The notes: generated by a model from the sequence alone, not told the origin. Numbered from the stretch's first letter, positions 16,089 through 24,620 are shown. The stretch is DNA of 34,820 nt from Paraburkholderia oxyphila NBRC 105797 (GCF_000685075.1 NZ_BAYD01000108.1:1-34820), one strand, 5' to 3'. Made by a program: numbers and translations.

Positions 16089-17495
16089 ATGACGTCCCAA
16101 CTGCACAAAAAAGGCGAAGCCTGGTCGGCTCGCTTCTCCGAGCCCATGTCGGAGCTGGTCAAACGCTATACGTCGTCGGTCTTCTTCGACAAGCGCCTCG
16201 CGCTCGTCGATATCGAGGGCTCGCTCGCGCACGCGTCGATGCTGGCTGCGCAGAAGATCATCTCCGCCGACGACCTCGCCGCCATCCAGGGCGGCATGGC
16301 GCAAATCAAGGGCGAGATCGAGCGCGGCGAATTCGAGTGGCTGCTCGACCTTGAAGACGTGCACCTGAACATCGAGGCGCGCCTCACCGCGCTGATCGGC
16401 GACGCGGGCAAGCGCCTGCACACGGGCCGCTCGCGCAACGACCAGGTCGCGACCGACATCCGCCTGTGGCTGCGCGGCGAGATCGACCGCATCGGCGGCC
16501 TGCTCGGCGACCTGCGCGGCGCGCTGCTCGATCTGGCCGAGCAGCACGCGGGCACGATCATGCCCGGCTTCACGCACCTGCAAGTGGCGCAGCCGGTCAC
16601 CTTCGGCCATCACCTGCTCGCCTACGTGGAGATGTTCACGCGCGACGCCGAGCGCATGGCCGACTGCCGCAAGCGCGTGAACCGCCTGCCGCTCGGCGCG
16701 GCGGCGCTCGCGGGCACGAGCTATCCGATCGACCGCTTCGCCGTGGCGAAGACGCTGGGCTTCGACGGCATCTGCGCGAACTCGCTCGACGCCGTCTCCG
16801 ACCGCGACTTCGCGATCGAATTCACGGCCGCATCGGCGCTCGTGATGACGCACGTCTCGCGCTTCTCGGAAGAGCTGGTGCTGTGGATGAGCCCGCGCGT
16901 GGGTTTCATCGATCTGGCCGACCGCTTCTGCACGGGCTCGTCGATCATGCCGCAGAAGAAGAACCCGGACGTGCCCGAGCTCGCGCGCGGCAAGACCGGC
17001 CGCGTGAACGGCCATCTGATGGCGCTCCTCACGCTGATGAAGGGCCAGCCGCTCGCGTACAACAAGGACAACCAGGAAGACAAGGAACCGCTGTTCGACA
17101 CCGTCGATACGGTGGCCGACACGCTGCGCATCTTCGCGGAGATGGTCGCCGGCATCACGGTGAAGGAGCAGGCGATGCGCGCGGCCGCGCTGCAAGGCTT
17201 CTCGACCGCCACCGACCTCGCCGACTACCTCGTGAAGAAGGGCCTGCCGTTCCGCGACGCGCACGAAGCGGTTGCGCACGCGGTGCGCATCTGCGTGGAC
17301 CGCAATTGCGATCTCGCGGATCTCACGCTCGACGAAATGCGCCGCGAGCTGCCGGCGGTCTCGCAGTTGCTCGGCGAGGACGTGTTCGAAGTGCTGACGC
17401 TCGAAGGATCGGTCTCGGCGCGCAACCATGCGGGCGGCACCGCGCCGGAACAGGTGCGCGCGGCCATCGCGGCGGCACGCGCAGCGCTCAAGTAA
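16089..17495 (+). CDS. argH: Argininosuccinate lyase
   Basis: This 468-residue cytoplasmic enzyme of the fumarase/aspartase superfamily splits argininosuccinate into arginine and fumarate, the last step of arginine synthesis. The superfamily signature GSSIMPQKKNP is at residues 283-293 and includes the flexible-loop catalytic serine (Ser284 or Ser285). HTGRSRNDQVATD and GFTHLQ(V)AQPVTFGHH provide the other two conserved regions that build the shared active sites of the tetramer. Length and ends match the family. No strong ribosome-binding sequence precedes the ATG, but the N-terminal WSARF-type motif fixes the start. The gene appears monocistronic with its own terminator. Confidence 0.97.
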   Translation: MTSQLHKKGEAWSARFSEPMSELVKRYTSSVFFDKRLALVDIEGSLAHASMLAAQKIISADDLAAIQGGMAQIKGEIERGEFEWLLDLEDVHLNIEARLTALIGDAGKRLHTGRSRNDQVATDIRLWLRGEIDRIGGLLGDLRGALLDLAEQHAGTIMPGFTHLQVAQPVTFGHHLLAYVEMFTRDAERMADCRKRVNRLPLGAAALAGTSYPIDRFAVAKTLGFDGICANSLDAVSDRDFAIEFTAASALVMTHVSRFSEELVLWMSPRVGFIDLADRFCTGSSIMPQKKNPDVPELARGKTGRVNGHLMALLTLMKGQPLAYNKDNQEDKEPLFDTVDTVADTLRIFAEMVAGITVKEQAMRAAALQGFSTATDLADYLVKKGLPFRDAHEAVAHAVRICVDRNCDLADLTLDEMRRELPAVSQLLGEDVFEVLTLEGSVSARNHAGGTAPEQVRAAIAAARAALK

Positions 17496-17572
17496 GAGCG
17501 GCTCGCTCGCCGGGCCATCATGGGGCCTTCACGTGACCCTCACGTGGCCATGATGCGAGTGCGAACTGCCTG

Positions 17573-17614
17573 AAAAGCGGGCGCGCGACAAACACCGTCG
17601 CGCGCCCGCTTTTT
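17573..17614 (+). terminator. Intrinsic terminator downstream of argH
   Basis: A perfect 17-bp stem (17573-17589 with 17597-17613) with a 7-nt loop ends in a run of five T residues, 77 bp after the argH stop. Confidence 0.92.
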
Positions 17615-17781
17615 CGTTGGCATGCCCCCACGCGCACGTGCCAGCCGCCTCGCGCTGTGCCCGGCGTGAAGTTTCCGAAGTGTGCGCTCGATGTTCGCGC
17701 CCCACGTCTTATCATGGCGCATAAGACTCGTGGCCGGCCCCACCCCGGCTTTGCCCGCCCAGCCCCTGCTCACCCGCTCCG

Positions 17782-18702
17782 ATGATCGTCCGCCCTCACC
17801 TCCACTGGTTCCGCATGCTGCTCGCGTGGCGCGGCTCCGTGCTGCCCCAGCTCCTGCCGCGTCTGCTGCTCGTGCTGGTCATATCCATCGTGGCCGTCGC
17901 CGCGCACGATCACATCCTCAAGCTCACGGTGAACCTGAGCACCGTGCCGTTCTCGCTCATCGGCATCGCGCTCGCGGTGTTCCTCGGCTTTCGCAACAGC
18001 GCGAGCTACGACCGCTACTGGGAAGGCCGCAAGCTGTGGGGGCAGATGCTCAACGAGTCGCGCTCGCTCGTGCGCGAGTCGCTCACGCTCGTGCAGAGCG
18101 ACGACCCTCGCACGCACGTGCGCCCATTCGCCGAGCTGCTCTGCGCGCTGCCGCACGCGCTGCGCCACCAGTTGCGCCGCACCGACCCGCGCGCCGATCT
18201 CGAAGCGCGCCTGCCGCGCGACGTGTTCGAGCGCGTGATGGCCTCGCGCTACCGTCCCATGACGCTCGTGCAGTGCGCCTCCGAATGGCTGCGCAACGAG
18301 GCCCGCGCGGGCCGCGTCGACGGTTACGCGGTGCTCGCCTTCGAGCACAATTTCAATGGACTCTCGGATGTGATCGGCGGCTGTGAACGCATCGTTTCCA
18401 CGCCGCTGCCGTTCGCCTACACGGTGATGATTCACCGCACCGTGTACTTCTTCTGCGCGCTGCTGCCCTTCGGGCTCGTCGACAGCATCGGCGCACTCAC
18501 GCCGATCTTCGCGGTGTTCGTGGCCTACGCGTTCATGGCGCACGAGGCGATTGCCTCGCAGCTCGAAGACCCGTTCGGCACCGAAGACAACGACCTCGCG
18601 CTCAACGCGATGTCGGAGGGCATCGAGGTCGCGCTGCACGACTTGCTGGGCGAGCCCACCTCGTTGCCCGCGCGCGCGCCGGAACAGTTCATCATCGACT
18701 GA
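17782..18702 (+). CDS. Bestrophin-like anion channel family protein
   Basis: This is a 306-residue inner-membrane protein of the bestrophin/UPF0187 (YneE) family. Hydrophobic helices lie at about residues 24-42, 54-70, 210-232 and 238-256. The family signature GFRNSASYDRYWEGRKLWG follows the second helix (residues 69-87), and the C-terminal part has DPFGTEDNDLALNAM. Characterised bacterial members form pentameric ion channels that can conduct cations, while animal homologues conduct chloride, so ion preference is not assigned here. The ATG lacks a strong ribosome-binding sequence. The gene stands alone between two terminators. Confidence 0.9.
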   Translation: MIVRPHLHWFRMLLAWRGSVLPQLLPRLLLVLVISIVAVAAHDHILKLTVNLSTVPFSLIGIALAVFLGFRNSASYDRYWEGRKLWGQMLNESRSLVRESLTLVQSDDPRTHVRPFAELLCALPHALRHQLRRTDPRADLEARLPRDVFERVMASRYRPMTLVQCASEWLRNEARAGRVDGYAVLAFEHNFNGLSDVIGGCERIVSTPLPFAYTVMIHRTVYFFCALLPFGLVDSIGALTPIFAVFVAYAFMAHEAIASQLEDPFGTEDNDLALNAMSEGIEVALHDLLGEPTSLPARAPEQFIID

Positions 18703-18706
18703 AAAT

Positions 18707-18744
18707 AAAACAGGCGCCCGGACGTGTATCCGGGCGCCTGTTTT
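18707..18744. terminator. Bidirectional terminator between bestrophin and LprI-like genes
   Basis: A perfect 16-bp stem (18707-18722 with 18729-18744), loop CGTGTA, starts with AAAA and ends with TTTT. The minus strand continues with TTTTATTTTC, so it can terminate both convergent transcripts. Confidence 0.92.
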
Positions 18745-18779
18745 CTGGTCAAGCTGCTACGCAAATGGCTAGCGGCTGA

Positions 18780-19499
18780 TCACCGGTTGTCCACCGTCTC
18801 CGACAAGCGCTTGAGCGTCGCGAGCCGCGCCCCGAGCAGGTCGAGGCGTGCACGCTCGTCGATGAGCGGCGTGGTCGCGTCGCGATACGCGCGCCACGCG
18901 CTTTGCGCACGCGAAAGCGCTGGCCGCGAGTGGGCCGGCATGCGCGCATACAGCTTGCGGTAGTAGCGATTCAGGTCGTAGCTCACGTGCTCGCAACGCG
19001 CATCGGCGCTACAGGCGCGCGCGACCGGCGGCGCGTCGCCTGAGGCCGCCGTTGCCTGGCCGCGCAGCGAGAGCGCGCGGTCGCGCACCGGCTGCAGGCG
19101 CATGTCCGCTTCGTAGAGCTGATAGGTCGAGCCGCTCGTGGTCGCGAAGGCCGCGCCGAGCATCGTGTCCTCGGCATCGCGCCACGCCGACCACTTGTCC
19201 TGGCTAACACGCCAGCGCTTTTGCTGCGCGGGCGGCAGCTTCGCGATCAGCTGTGAGAGCGCCGCGTCGGCGGCGCTGCGCCACGCGGTGCGCGCGTCGT
19301 CCATGCACTGGATCTGGCCCGCCGTCGAGGAGCGGTCGGCGCGCGCGAGACACGTGCGCATGCCCGCGTCGATCGGATCGGCGGCCGCCACCTCGGCATG
19401 CGCCGCGGGCGCCGCCGCCAACCCCGCCACCAGCGTCATGCCAAGGGTCGCCGCCGTCGCCAGCGCCGTCACGAAAGAACGCAGGATCCGCACGGTCAT
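18780..19499 (-). CDS. Secreted protein with two LprI/DUF1311-like segments
   Basis: This 239-residue protein has a signal peptide ending near residue 35 (PAAHA followed by EVAAAD). A first segment of about residues 48-115 has the LprI/DUF1311 pattern: two cysteines (CLARAD... QCMDDARTAW), then LIAKLPPAQQKRWRVSQDKW and SAWRDAE. A second segment (about 170-225) repeats it: CSADARCEHVSYDLNRYY, LYARMPAHSRPALSRAQSAW and RAYRDA. DUF1311 members include mycobacterial LprI, reported as a lysozyme inhibitor; that activity is not established here. The start is 17 bp after the decarboxylase stop, so the genes are probably co-transcribed. ATG 19499 is chosen because the signal peptide begins there. Confidence 0.8.
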   Translation of the reverse strand: MTVRILRSFVTALATAATLGMTLVAGLAAAPAAHAEVAAADPIDAGMRTCLARADRSSTAGQIQCMDDARTAWRSAADAALSQLIAKLPPAQQKRWRVSQDKWSAWRDAEDTMLGAAFATTSGSTYQLYEADMRLQPVRDRALSLRGQATAASGDAPPVARACSADARCEHVSYDLNRYYRKLYARMPAHSRPALSRAQSAWRAYRDATTPLIDERARLDLLGARLATLKRLSETVDNR

Positions 19500-19516
19500 G
19501 CCGCCCGAGCCCGCGC

Positions 19517-21796
19517 TCAAGCGCGCACGCAGTCCACGAAATACTCGATGCGGCCGTTGATGGTCTCGCCCACGAGTCCGTGGATGTCGGTGTGGAAGCC
19601 CGGGAAGCGCTCGTTGAATTCGCGCGCGAACTTCAGGTAGTTCACGATCGTCTTGTTGAAGCGCTCGCCCGGAATCAAGAGCGGAATGCCCGGCGGATAC
19701 GGCGTGAGCAGGATCGACGTGACGCGGCCTTCGAGCTCGTCGATGGGCACCCGGTCGATCTCGCGGTGCGCGAGTTTCGCGAACGCGTCGGACGGCTTCA
19801 ACGCGGGCTCCATGTCCGAGAGGTACATCTCGGTCGTGAGGCGCGCGATGTCGTTGGCGCGGTAGACGCTGTGAATCTGCTGGCACAGGTCGCGCAGGCC
19901 CACGCGCTCGTACATCGGATGCTGCGCGACGAACTCGGGCAGCACGCGCCAGAGCGGCTGGTTGTTGTCGTAGTCGTCCTTGAACTGCTGGAGCTCCGTG
20001 ACCATCGAATTCCAGCGGCCCTTGGTGATGCCGATCGTGAACATGATGAAGAACGAGTAGAGCCCCGTCTTCTCGACGATGATGCCGTGCTCGGCCAGGT
20101 ACTTCGTGACGATGGCCGCGGGAATGCCGGTCTCGCCGAAGTCGCCTTCCACGTCCAGACCCGGCGTGACGATGGTCGCCTTGATCGGGTCGAGCATGTT
20201 GAAGCCTTCGGCGAGCGCGCCGAAGCCGTGCCAGCGGTCGTTCGGGCGCAGCATCCAGTCTTCGCGCGAGCCGATGCCTTCTTCCGCGAGATCGTCCGGG
20301 CCCCAGACCTTGAAGAACCAGTCGTCGCCGTATTCGGCGTCGACCTTGCGCATGGCGCGGCGGAAGTCGAGCGCCTCGGCGATCGACTCTTCCACGAGTG
20401 CGGGGCCGCCCGGCGCTTCCATCATCGCCGCGGCCACGTCGCACGACGCGATGATCGCGTACTGCGGGCTCGTGGACGTGTGCATCAGATACGCTTCGTT
20501 GAAGCGGTGACGGTCGAACACGCTGTCTTCCGAATCCTGCACGACGATCTGCGAGGCCTGCGAGATGCCGGCGAGCAGCTTGTGCGTCGAGTGCGTCGCG
20601 AACACCAGCGCCTTGGTGCGCGGGCGCCCCGCGCCGATCGCGTGCATGTCCTGGTAGAACTCGTGGAACTCGGCGTGCGGCAGCCAGGCTTCGTCGAAGT
20701 GCAGCGTGTCGAGCATGTCGCCGAGCAGGTCCTTGATCATCTCGACGTTGTAGACGACGCCGTCATAGGTGCTCTGCGTGATCGTCAGAATGCGCGGCTT
20801 TACGTTCGGGTTCTTCTCGAGCGCTTCGCGCGCGAACGGATTCGCGAGGATCTTCTTGCGGATGTTTTCCGGCTTGAACTCGTCGCGCGGAATCGGGCCG
20901 ATGATGCCAAAGTTGTTGCGCGTGGGCGTGAGGAACACAGGAATCGCGCCCGTCATCGTGATCGCGTGCAGGATCGACTTGTGGCAGTTGCGGTCCACCA
21001 GCACGATGTCGCCCGGCGCCACCGTTGCGTGCCAGACGATCTTGTTGGACGTGGACGTGCCGTTGGTCACGAAGAACACGTGGTCGGCGCTGAAAATGCG
21101 CGCCGCGTTGCGCTCCGAAGCCGCAACCGGACCCGTGTGATCGAGCAGCTGGCCAAGCTCCTCGACCGCATTGCAGACGTCGGCGCGCAGCATGTTCTCG
21201 CCGAAGAACTGGTGGAACATCTGGCCAAGCGGGTTCTTCAGGAACGCCACGCCGCCCGAGTGCCCCGGGCAGTGCCACGAGTACGAACCTTCGTCGGCGT
21301 ACTTCACGAGTTCCTTGAAGAACGGCGGCGACAGCGCGTCGAGATACACCTTCGCTTCGCGGATCACGTGGCGCGCGACAAACTCCGGCGTGTCCTCGAA
21401 CATGTGAATGAAGCCGTGCAGCTCACGCAGGATGTCGTTGGGCAAATGGCGCGAGGTGCGCGTTTCGCCGTACAGGAAGATGGGGATGTCGGCGTTACGC
21501 TTGCGCACCGCCTCCATGAACGTGCGCAGCGTGACGATCGCGGGCGCGTGCTCCGGTGCTTCGCCATCGGTGCCTTCCACGTAGGGCAGCAGCTCGTCGT
21601 CGTCGATCGAGAGGATGAAGCAGGCGGCGCGACTCGATTGCTGCGCGAACGACGTCAGGTCGCCGTAGCTCGTCAGCCCGAGGACTTCCGCGCCCTCTTT
21701 CTCGATGGCTTCGGCCAGTGCCCGGATGCCGGAACCCGAGATGTTCTCGGAGCGAAAGTCTTCGTCAATGATGACGACGGGAAAACGAAACTTCAT
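19517..21796 (-). CDS. PLP-dependent arginine/lysine/ornithine decarboxylase
   Basis: This is a 759-residue fold-type I decarboxylase. Residues about 1-135 form the N-terminal wing domain (VVIIDEDFRSENISGSGIRAL). The PLP domain follows with CPGHSGG near residue 175 and Schiff-base Lys406 in ATHSTHKLLAG. The C-terminal domain ends in NGRIEYFVDC. The length is closest to acid-inducible arginine decarboxylase AdiA (about 755), whereas E. coli lysine and ornithine enzymes are about 711-732. Arginine is therefore my first guess, but substrate choice is not certain. Products would feed polyamine synthesis or acid resistance. The frame extends upstream through dcd, but ATG 21796 has GGAG in front and matches the family start. 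A hairpin followed by a U-rich stretch precedes it. Confidence 0.92.
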   Translation of the reverse strand: MKFRFPVVIIDEDFRSENISGSGIRALAEAIEKEGAEVLGLTSYGDLTSFAQQSSRAACFILSIDDDELLPYVEGTDGEAPEHAPAIVTLRTFMEAVRKRNADIPIFLYGETRTSRHLPNDILRELHGFIHMFEDTPEFVARHVIREAKVYLDALSPPFFKELVKYADEGSYSWHCPGHSGGVAFLKNPLGQMFHQFFGENMLRADVCNAVEELGQLLDHTGPVAASERNAARIFSADHVFFVTNGTSTSNKIVWHATVAPGDIVLVDRNCHKSILHAITMTGAIPVFLTPTRNNFGIIGPIPRDEFKPENIRKKILANPFAREALEKNPNVKPRILTITQSTYDGVVYNVEMIKDLLGDMLDTLHFDEAWLPHAEFHEFYQDMHAIGAGRPRTKALVFATHSTHKLLAGISQASQIVVQDSEDSVFDRHRFNEAYLMHTSTSPQYAIIASCDVAAAMMEAPGGPALVEESIAEALDFRRAMRKVDAEYGDDWFFKVWGPDDLAEEGIGSREDWMLRPNDRWHGFGALAEGFNMLDPIKATIVTPGLDVEGDFGETGIPAAIVTKYLAEHGIIVEKTGLYSFFIMFTIGITKGRWNSMVTELQQFKDDYDNNQPLWRVLPEFVAQHPMYERVGLRDLCQQIHSVYRANDIARLTTEMYLSDMEPALKPSDAFAKLAHREIDRVPIDELEGRVTSILLTPYPPGIPLLIPGERFNKTIVNYLKFAREFNERFPGFHTDIHGLVGETINGRIEYFVDCVRA

Positions 21797-21817
21797 GGGC
21801 GATTCTCCAAAAGAAAC

Positions 21818-21844
21818 GACCGCTGCATGTAACGCGCAGCGGTC
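21818..21844 (-). terminator. Terminator- or attenuator-like hairpin between dcd and the decarboxylase gene
   Basis: A perfect 9-bp stem GACCGCTGC/GCAGCGGTC with a 9-nt loop is followed on the minus strand by GTTTCTTTTGGAG. It lies 41 bp after the dcd stop and directly before the ribosome-binding sequence of the decarboxylase. It may reduce read-through or affect translation. Confidence 0.5.
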
Positions 21845-21885
21845 CCCGTATGTCGTATGTCCGGTGGGTTGTGTGCGCTCGAACG

Positions 21886-22455
21886 TCAGGTCTTCGGCAA
21901 GGTCACGCCGTGCTGGCCTTGATACTTGCCGCCGCGGTCCGCGTAAGACACTTCGCAAACCTCGTCGCTCTCGAAGAAGAGCACTTGGGCGACGCCTTCG
22001 TTCGCGTAGATTTTGGCAGGCAAAGGTGTCGTATTCGAGAATTCGAGCGTCACATAGCCCTCCCACTCGGGCTCGAACGGCGTGACGTTCACGATGATCC
22101 CGCAGCGCGCATAGGTGGACTTGCCCAGGCACACCGTCAGGACCTTGCGCGGAATGCGGAAATACTCGACCGTGCGCGCGAGCGCGAACGAGTTCGGCGG
22201 GATGATGCAGACGTCGCCCTTGAAGTCCACGAACGACTTTTCGTCGAAGTTCTTCGGGTCGACGATCGTCGAATTGATGTTCGTGAAGATCTTGAATTCG
22301 TCGGCGCAGCGGATGTCGTAGCCGTAGCTCGAGGTGCCGTAGCTCACGATCTTGCGGCCGTCTTCCGAGGTGCGGACCTGGTCGCGCACGAACGGCTCGA
22401 TCATCTGATGCTCTTCGGCCATGCGCCGGATCCACTTGTCGGATTTGATTGCCAT
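21886..22455 (-). CDS. dcd: dCTP deaminase
   Basis: This 189-residue trimeric cytoplasmic enzyme converts dCTP to dUTP, feeding dTMP synthesis. The catalytic residues are in place: Ser113 and Arg117 in GKSTYARCG, and Glu138 in YVTLEFSN. The nucleotide-binding C-terminal GGKYQGQ loop is present. Length equals the E. coli-type enzyme (193), and no dUTPase-fusion features are seen. The ATG at 22455 begins the conserved MAIKSDKWIR. Its leader contains a 14-bp tandem repeat and a TAAAAT -10 candidate. The decarboxylase gene follows 89 bp downstream. Confidence 0.96.
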   Translation of the reverse strand: MAIKSDKWIRRMAEEHQMIEPFVRDQVRTSEDGRKIVSYGTSSYGYDIRCADEFKIFTNINSTIVDPKNFDEKSFVDFKGDVCIIPPNSFALARTVEYFRIPRKVLTVCLGKSTYARCGIIVNVTPFEPEWEGYVTLEFSNTTPLPAKIYANEGVAQVLFFESDEVCEVSYADRGGKYQGQHGVTLPKT

Positions 22456-22592
22456 GTTGCGCTACGGTCCAGTAAAAACAGGGAACGAAAAAGAAATGTG
22501 CGGGAAGCCGCCCGCGGGCAGGCCCATCGAGGAGGGAAACGCCTCGCGCGCCTGGCCGCCCCGCCAAGGGCGCTCTGCCAGGCGCGACCCGC

Positions 22593-22634
22593 CGGCGTGC
22601 CCCACCAGGCGTGCCCCACTAGGCGTGCCCCACG
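22593..22634. repeat. Three tandem copies of a 14-bp repeat in the dcd leader
   Basis: The unit (A/C)GGCGTGCCCCAC followed by one variable base occurs three times without gaps at 22593-22606, 22607-22620 and 22621-22634. The copies differ at the first and last positions only. It is the main structure in the 308-bp dcd/sodC-like gap and lies 11 bp downstream of the dcd -10 candidate, so it would be at the start of the dcd mRNA. The rest of that gap shows no gene. Confidence 0.75.
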
Positions 22635-22644
22635 AAAGGCGCCT

Positions 22645-22650
22645 ATTTTA
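22645..22650 (-). promoter_or_regulatory. Candidate -10 box of dcd
   Basis: The minus strand reads TAAAAT, about 190 bp before the dcd start. The upstream hexamer at the right distance is only a half match to TTGACA. Confidence 0.4.
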
Positions 22651-22763
22651 CGCGATGTGGATGACTGTGCCTGGAAGTGCACGCGAGGGGCACATCAAGT
22701 GCATGTCGAGCACGCACAAATGCGCACTTACCAGTGCCATGCGCAGGCGGCTCACGCGCCGCG

Positions 22764-23312
22764 TCACTGCGCCTTGATCACGCCGCAGGCGAGCGCGGGG
22801 CCGGTGCCGCGCGCCGGATACGCGTAGGGGTCGATGGCGTCGTGATGCACGAGCACCGAGCGCTGCAGCACCGAGCGCACGCCGTCGAGCGAAACGTCCG
22901 GCGCCACGATGAAGCCGGTGGCCACGCCATTGGAATCCGCGTGGATGTTGCCGAGGTCGCCCTCCACGCGCGCGCCGGGTTTCAGGCGGTCGGCCGCGGG
23001 CGCGAACACGGCGCCGGCGCTCGAGGCGTCCGCGGCGTTGCAGTCGCCGCGATCGTGGACTTGTATCGCATGGTCGCTATCGGGTGGCAGGCCAGCGAGG
23101 TTGTAGCTCACCTGCACGCCGTCCGAGCGCTCGACGAACGACACGGTGCCCCGCACCTGGTTGCCGACGGTAGGCAAGACCTGCGCGAGCGCGCGCTTGT
23201 CCTGCTGGCCCATGAAGCTCGTGCAGCCCGCCAGCAGCGTGCACACGGCCACGGCCAGCACGGCTGCGTTGCCCGCCAGCCTGTTCTCGCCCCTGTCGAT
23301 TCCTTTACCCAT
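22764..23312 (-). CDS. SodC-like lipoprotein with degenerate metal site
   Basis: This 182-residue protein has the Cu/Zn superoxide dismutase fold signature, including GTVSFVERSDGVQVSYNLAGL, GDLGNIHADSNGVA and the terminal ALACGVI. A lipobox LLAGC puts the lipidated cysteine at residue 30, so it should be an envelope lipoprotein. The disulfide pair is kept (Cys91, Cys176). Compared with bovine SOD1, however, Cu ligand His44 is Gln84, the bridging His61 is Val102, and no histidine occurs at the Zn positions His69 and His78. Only His46 (His86), Asp81 (Asp119) and His118 (His156) equivalents remain. A canonical dismutase reaction therefore looks unlikely. GAGGA just before the ATG supports the start. 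Confidence 0.85.
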   Translation of the reverse strand: MGKGIDRGENRLAGNAAVLAVAVCTLLAGCTSFMGQQDKRALAQVLPTVGNQVRGTVSFVERSDGVQVSYNLAGLPPDSDHAIQVHDRGDCNAADASSAGAVFAPAADRLKPGARVEGDLGNIHADSNGVATGFIVAPDVSLDGVRSVLQRSVLVHHDAIDPYAYPARGTGPALACGVIKAQ

Positions 23313-23531
23313 GCGATCCTCATGTCCGCACGCGGCCGCCCCTGCGGCCGTCGATCCGGACCTTTGAATGCAACATGATACCGCGCAGAGGGCCTTGCGC
23401 GCGCCTCATGTGAGCGCTGTCTTACACGCTGCGAGCCTTGCGCAGCAAGGCGCACGGGGTGCGACACCCACGCGCTGCACGGCATCGGCTCGAGACGGCC
23501 CGACAGGCCTGCCCGAGCGAGCCGCCGGTGC

Positions 23532-24620
23532 TCAGGTGTTCTGCACGACGATGGTCGGGAACTTCGAGGTCATGTCGCGCGCGCGCTCCGCAATCTGCAC
23601 CGCGATGCGACGCGCAATCGCCTTGTAAGTCGCCGCCACGGCGCTGTCTGGATCGGCCACCACGGTCGGATGGCCCGAGTCGGCCTGCTCGCGAATGCCG
23701 ATGTCGAGCGGCAGGCTGCCGAGTACCTCGACGCCGTATTCCTTCGCCATGCGCTCGCCGCCGCCCGCGCCGAAGATGTGCTCGGCATGGCCGCAATTCG
23801 AGCAGACGTGCACGGCCATGTTCTCGACGATGCCGAGGATGGGGATGCCCACCTTCTCGAACATCTTGAGACCCTTCTTCGCGTCGAGCAGCGCGATGTC
23901 CTGCGGCGTCGTCACGATCACGGCGCCCGTGACCGGCACGCGCTGCGAGAGCGTGAGCTGGATGTCGCCCGTGCCCGGCGGCATGTCCACCACCAGATAG
24001 TCGAGCTCGCGCCAATTGGTCTGACGCAGCAGCTGCTCGAGCGCCGAGGTGGCCATCGGCCCGCGCCAGACCATCGGATTGTCCTGCTCAATCAGGAAGC
24101 CGATCGAGTTGGCCTGCACGCCGTGCCCTTCGAGCGGGTTCATCGACTGGCCGTCGGGCGATTCGGGGCGGCCCTCGATGCCGAGCATCATCGGCAGCGA
24201 CGGGCCGTAGATGTCCGCATCGAGCACGCCGACCGAAGCGCCCTCGGCCGCCAGCGCGAGCGCGAGGTTCACGGCGGTCGTGCTCTTGCCAACGCCGCCC
24301 TTGCCCGAAGCGACGGCGACAATATTCTTCACGTTCGGCAACAGCTTCACGCCTCGCTGCACCGTGTGCGCAGCCACCTCATGGCGCACCGTCACGCGGC
24401 TCGACTTCACGCCGGGCACCGCCGCAAGCGCGCCTTCCACCTGCGCGCGGACCGCGTCGTACTGGCTCTTCGCCGGATAGCCAAGCACGATCTCGACGCC
24501 CACCGTGTCGCCGTCGATCGCGACGTTGCGCACCCCTTTTGCCGCTGCGTACGGCCGGCCCGTGTTCGGATCCGCGAGGGCCGCCAGCGCGGCGTCGACC
24601 AATGCCCGATCAATGCTCAT
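23532..24620 (-). CDS. apbC: Iron-sulfur carrier ATPase of the Mrp/ApbC family
   Basis: This 362-residue cytoplasmic P-loop ATPase binds and delivers Fe-S clusters. The N-terminal MIP18/DUF59 domain covers about residues 1-85. The deviant Walker A motif SGKGGVGKS is at residues 105-113. DADIYGPSLPMMLG and DYLVVDMPPGTGD are family hallmarks. The cluster-binding CxxC is Cys273/Cys276 in VCSNCGH. The frame is open to 24683, but ATG 24620 has GGAG 6 bp upstream and begins the conserved region. It is divergent from the OmpA-like gene, and the SodC-like gene follows 219 bp downstream on the same strand. Confidence 0.95.
   Translation of the reverse strand: MSIDRALVDAALAALADPNTGRPYAAAKGVRNVAIDGDTVGVEIVLGYPAKSQYDAVRAQVEGALAAVPGVKSSRVTVRHEVAAHTVQRGVKLLPNVKNIVAVASGKGGVGKSTTAVNLALALAAEGASVGVLDADIYGPSLPMMLGIEGRPESPDGQSMNPLEGHGVQANSIGFLIEQDNPMVWRGPMATSALEQLLRQTNWRELDYLVVDMPPGTGDIQLTLSQRVPVTGAVIVTTPQDIALLDAKKGLKMFEKVGIPILGIVENMAVHVCSNCGHAEHIFGAGGGERMAKEYGVEVLGSLPLDIGIREQADSGHPTVVADPDSAVAATYKAIARRIAVQIAERARDMTSKFPTIVVQNT

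Noticed and set aside
14922..17429. 835-codon minus-strand frame across argH and the XRE gene
   Set aside because: It spans two real plus-strand genes and the gap between them, and its composition is that of an antisense frame.
17529..17546. Two CACGTG hexamers 11 bp apart after argH
   Set aside because: They lie between a stop codon and a terminator, where a regulatory role is unlikely, and such GC-rich hexamers occur by chance.
19253..21832. 859-codon open frame on the plus strand opposite the decarboxylase
   Set aside because: Arg/Val/His-rich shadow of the real minus-strand gene, without recognisable domains or a ribosome-binding site.
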